From NCBI GenBank assembly GCA_003427395.1, contig BFEA01000047.1, positions 4,152,193 through 4,194,594 of the forward strand: 42,402 nt of DNA, written 5' to 3'. The notes under the pieces were generated by a model that was given only the letters and a program-made list of their open reading frames with translations, was not told where the DNA came from and did not search any database. The position numbers and the translations under genes were made by a program. This DNA comes from Chara braunii (Eukaryota; Streptophyta; Charophyceae; Charales; Characeae). Below, piece after piece: positions 39,195 to 42,402 of this stretch (within the stretch, counting starts at the first letter, position 1; each line of letters starts with the position of its first letter).

Positions 39195-41992
39195 ATGTGG
39201 CACTGGCCAATCGCCTGGATAAGGTAATGAAAGACATTATTCACCCTGGCCAGACCAGATTCATAAAGGGCAAAAACATCCTCCTGGTCAACAAGATGAT
39301 CAAACTTGCAAGACAATCTAAACACAATGCGGCAATCATTTTCATTGACTTTGAAAAAACCTATGATCACGTCGACTGGACCTTTCTGGACAAATGTCTG
39401 GAAAAACTTAACTTTGGACCTCATTTCAGACGGTGGGTGGAAATCCTGCACAAGAACGCCACAACTAGAGTTATGGTTAATGGAAACCTTGCACCGCCCA
39501 TCTCACTCTAGAGGTCTGTCCGCCAAGGCGACTCGATAGCACCTTATCTGTTCGTAATAGTAATGGAAGCCCTGGCGGCGAACATGCGTACGCATAAGGA
39601 CATCAATAGAATCCAAGTCCCTTCAATCCCAGAGGAAGCAATTCCGGTATGCTCGATGTTCGCCGATGACCTGACCCTGATGGTGGACGCATCACACGCA
39701 TCGATGGCTGAAATGCAACACATGATGGAAAAATTTTGCACACTCTCAGATATGAGAATCAACTGGGGGAACAAAATCATGGGATGGTGGATCCACCATC
39801 AAGGGGTGAGGCCCCCGAAGCAGCCGAGGGTCAAATGGGTACCCAATGAGGCCCCCGTTTGGGTCCTCGGGGTTACACTAACAGCAAAGGGTAGACCATC
39901 AATAAATAACGAAGGACTGCTCAAAGCACTGCTGGAAAAATTGATACAAAGATAAAAACACTTCATTGATGGGACGCTCCTTGGTGATAAACAATGTTGT
40001 TCTCGCCTCCCTGTGGTACAGATCGGCTATTTGGGCTCTAGACAAAACAGCCCTTCGGCCATTGCAACGACAGATAGCCGCATTTCTATGGAGGAGGAAT
40101 CACGAAAAACAAAACGTGATCAGTAGGGTGGCATGGCAATCCATAATTCAACCAAAGACCAAAGGAGGGCTGGGCATAATTGACCCGGCATTACAAACCA
40201 AAGCCTTGGCATTACAATGGCTCAAACGGCTTCTTCTTTGCCTTGACATCCCATGGAAGGGGCTGGTTGTGGAACAGATTGCACGATTGGCCCCCGAAAC
40301 AACAGAGAAAATCAGCCCTCTAACGTGGCTAGAAAATAGAGGCTGGCCAATACCGAGAAGGTACCTTAAACAACAACACCCGATCTCCCCAAGAGAGCAG
40401 GCAAGAGATGATCTGCGAAACGACCCCTTCTGGCCATCCCTTCTGCGGACTTGGAGGAACCTCCCCCTGCCTAACAAAATTCTCCCGGAGAGATGGGAGG
40501 AAGTATTACGACAACCCCTCTTTGACAACAGGAGAATTGTTGACACCAGGGGACATGTTCTTCACTGCATGGACTCCACCTGGCGCGTATGGGTAAAAAG
40601 GGGAGTTCTCAGAATAAGGGATATCTGGGACACATCCACTATGGACTGGATTGATCCGGGCCAGCTCCGGCAAAAACTAAGATATAGCCATAGATCGGTA
40701 AGTGCATTTGAAGACCTGATAGAACGAATTCCCCTGCGCTGGAGGAAAATCCTCAGAAAGGGACCTGTTTTGCAGGAATCCGACTGGGTGCAGATTCCGG
40801 GCAGTCAGGGGGAAGTAGGTAAGGTGGTACGTTGCAGTCCCAAAGAACCGGTGGTTGTTGACATATTTAAAGTGGGCAACGACAACACCTTACAAAGACT
40901 TGGGCAAACAAGGTTTTTCCAAAGCGAGGAACTATCACGAATCAGGGTGCTGAAAAATGAAGACCAATGGATGGCCTTCCTCCCAAACGCCCCCATCACT
41001 CAACTGCCGTTTGACCCAACGGAGTGGACATGGACCTCTCCCTCCAGAAGGGGCAAGAAACATATCAGGAAACTACACAGCATAACTGTCAAATCAACAT
41101 ACAGATTACTCCGTCCAACGACCAATCTACGTGACCAGGTTGAGGCTAGATGGATGAAGCACCTGGACATTAATTAGCAAGGAATCACTTCGGAGGGTAA
41201 AATGGTTCCGACTAGTTAAGATGAGACCTGTGAAACTGGCTTCCCTTCAATGGCAAATAGAACAGAGATGCCTACCAACGAATGACTGGCTAATAGACAG
41301 GACGTCCTTGGAACAAAACGGTCGGGCCCTACCCTGGTGCAAACTTTGCTCAGATTCCTTTCCATCCAGGAAAAGGCCAGAAACCATAGAACATATCTTC
41401 TTGCAATGTCCAGGAGCAGTCCGGCTCTGGTGTTGGTGGGACAAGGTCTGGGACCAGCTGGAAGTAACGATACCCTGGCCATGGGATTGGCGCGCGTTAC
41501 TATTAGAAACATGGACGGCAGAACAGGCGGATGACTTCACCCAAAACATCTTCAAACTGGGACGTAGGGCGGTGCTGTGGGCGCTTTGGAAACGCCACTG
41601 TACATACGAAATGAAAGGGGTGAGATTGGAAGGACTTAGGACCCGAATTCACTGAAAGCATACAACAACAAATCCAAACAGAGTTAACAACCCACTGGGA
41701 AGAAGTCAAAGCCCAAATTCGACACACACACACACAACGAGAAATAGACCAAAANGTGCAGGACTTCTCCGCAAAATGGCTCGGGGGGAAAGAGGGGGGA
41801 AGGATAGGGAGGGTAGAAAGGAATAAAGGGAGAGACCCAAAGGAGGAAAGGTTAAGCAAAGACTATTGGCTGAGTTTATACGAGTGGACTAAGGTGGACC
41901 CCTTAATTCCAATGAGAACAGTGGACAACTTCCGTGACCCTTTTCCACCCCCGACCAATAGTCTGGTAGATTCGAGATGGTATGGGAGCTAG
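39195..41992 (+). pseudogene. LINE reverse transcriptase (ORF2) remnant, copy D
   Basis: RT motifs appear in order: QTRFIKGKNI; motif A IFIDFEKTYDHVDW with the catalytic Asp at 39347-39349; motif B RSVRQGDS; motif C CSMFADDLTL with the Asp pair at 39665-39670; then NWGNKIM and WVLGVTL. After RT come SLVINNVVLASLWYRSAIWA, KGGLGIIDPA, ERWEEVLRQPLF and the zf-RVT finger (RCLPTNDWLIDR, CKLC, EHIFLQC), ending in FRDPFPPPTN. Damage includes a TAG at 39509-39511 next to motif B, a frameshift and stop between about 39935 and 39966, a frameshift near 41170 and another near 41650; an N is at 41755. The motif set and finger fit the L1 clade. It cannot be active as it stands. Confidence 0.92.
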
Positions 41993-42140
41993 AGACGGTA
42001 CGGGAGCCAGGGAAGAAGGGGGAGCAGGTATGGGACAAAAAGTACATTATCAGGGCAACAGGGACTGATAGGGGAAGGGAGGAGCTACTGTGCAGCTGCA
42101 AGGATCTGGCGCCTGGTTCGGGGCGAAGAGGTTCCCCCCT

Positions 42141-42190
42141 CCCTGCTCAGTCAATCCCCTGGGTTTCCAGGGCAATCAATGCTGGCAGGG
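42141..42190 (+). repeat. 3' UTR inverted module shared by family-1 LINEs
   Basis: The outer arms CCCTGC/GCAGGG and the inner hairpin CCCTGG-gttt-CCAGGG (42157-42172) are separated by CAATCAATG-like text. The same module occurs at 2348, 13706, 13804 and 22273. Confidence 0.85.
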
Positions 42191-42402
42191 CCTTAGGTTT
42201 AGGGCTGCCTGGATAGTCTAGGTGTCGAGAACAGGTCAGCTATGATTGGCATTGTCTCTGAAATGTAATGTCCTGCTAAAGGGAGGGCTAGGAGTTGCTC
42301 TAGGATTAGGAGGCCAGAATTGCTGTTACAGTATAGTCCTCCATAATTTTTGCATATCATTCTCAGCATTAGCATCTGCGTCATTAGTGGCATATGAGGG
42401 AC

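Larger units (their letters stand above)
39195..42402 (+). mobile_element. LINE copy D, family 1, most complete copy
   Basis: From the reverse transcriptase core to the ORF2 end (41992), then a 3' UTR with the CCCTGCTCAGTCAATCCCCT module (42141-42190). That module is joined to the type-II UTR block (from about 42225: AGGTCAGCTATG, GGGAGGGCTAGGAGTTG, GGAGGCCAGAAT). The tail lies beyond the window. The 5' end starts inside the RT domain, so endonuclease and ORF1 are absent. Confidence 0.88.

Noticed and set aside
1-42402. CRISPR arrays, operons, ribosome binding sites, bacterial promoters
   Set aside because: The window is eukaryotic repeat DNA. Periodic repeats (25, 47 and 69 bp) have no unique spacers of CRISPR type.

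Overview
This is a repeat-dominated eukaryotic nuclear window. It has no bacterial-style operons, no rRNA, and no host gene I can name. The coding signal is almost entirely decayed non-LTR retrotransposon (LINE) ORF2, recognised by L1-type reverse transcriptase motifs and the C-terminal zf-RVT zinc finger common in plant LINEs. Added to this are a family of Asn/Thr-rich ORFs, inverted-repeat DNA elements, many A-tails, micro- and minisatellites, and scattered N positions typical of a short-read assembly. The LINE type, CACGTG boxes and poly-Asn ORFs would suit a streptophyte, perhaps a charophyte alga such as Chara; this is a weak inference.

Layout: 1-880 has no gene. 885-2606 is the 3' part of a LINE (copy A). 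2607-5120 is non-coding with nested direct duplications. 5191-5704 holds two short 3'-tail elements. 6172-8070 (-) is Asn/Thr-ORF element N1. 8171-9890 (-) is a LINE of a second family (copy F) in which a gag-like ORF1 runs straight into the ORF2 C-terminus. 10378-13580 is LINE copy B, with a 115-bp poly-A tract inside ORF2 and a duplicated 3' UTR; 13583-14025 is another LINE 3' end. 14340-19845 is GA microsatellite, tail fragments and a tRNA-derived sequence. 19848-22507 is LINE copy C, split by a long-TIR DNA element. 22640-23811 is a second-family LINE (E). 25719-27085 is element N2, followed by a minisatellite. 28600-30900 is element N3, containing a small TTAA-flanked inverted-repeat element. 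31268-31770 and 34375-34961 are LINE 3' fragments on the minus strand. 33150-33446 is a 25-bp minisatellite. 37700-39051 is element N4. 39195-42402 is LINE copy D, the only copy retaining the reverse transcriptase core.

How the parts relate: family-1 LINEs (A-D), the N elements and the short tail elements share 3'-end modules. Most striking is a terminal hairpin whose 14-nt loop (near TNTGCTCKTATCAG) is conserved while its stem arms differ and remain complementary. I infer that the LINE machinery recognises this structure and that the N elements and short elements are its non-autonomous partners. The N elements encode a conserved N-terminal segment of about 100 residues followed by an Asn/Thr repeat region, and N1 and N3 share a CACGTG-containing upstream block. 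I could not match this family to anything I know.
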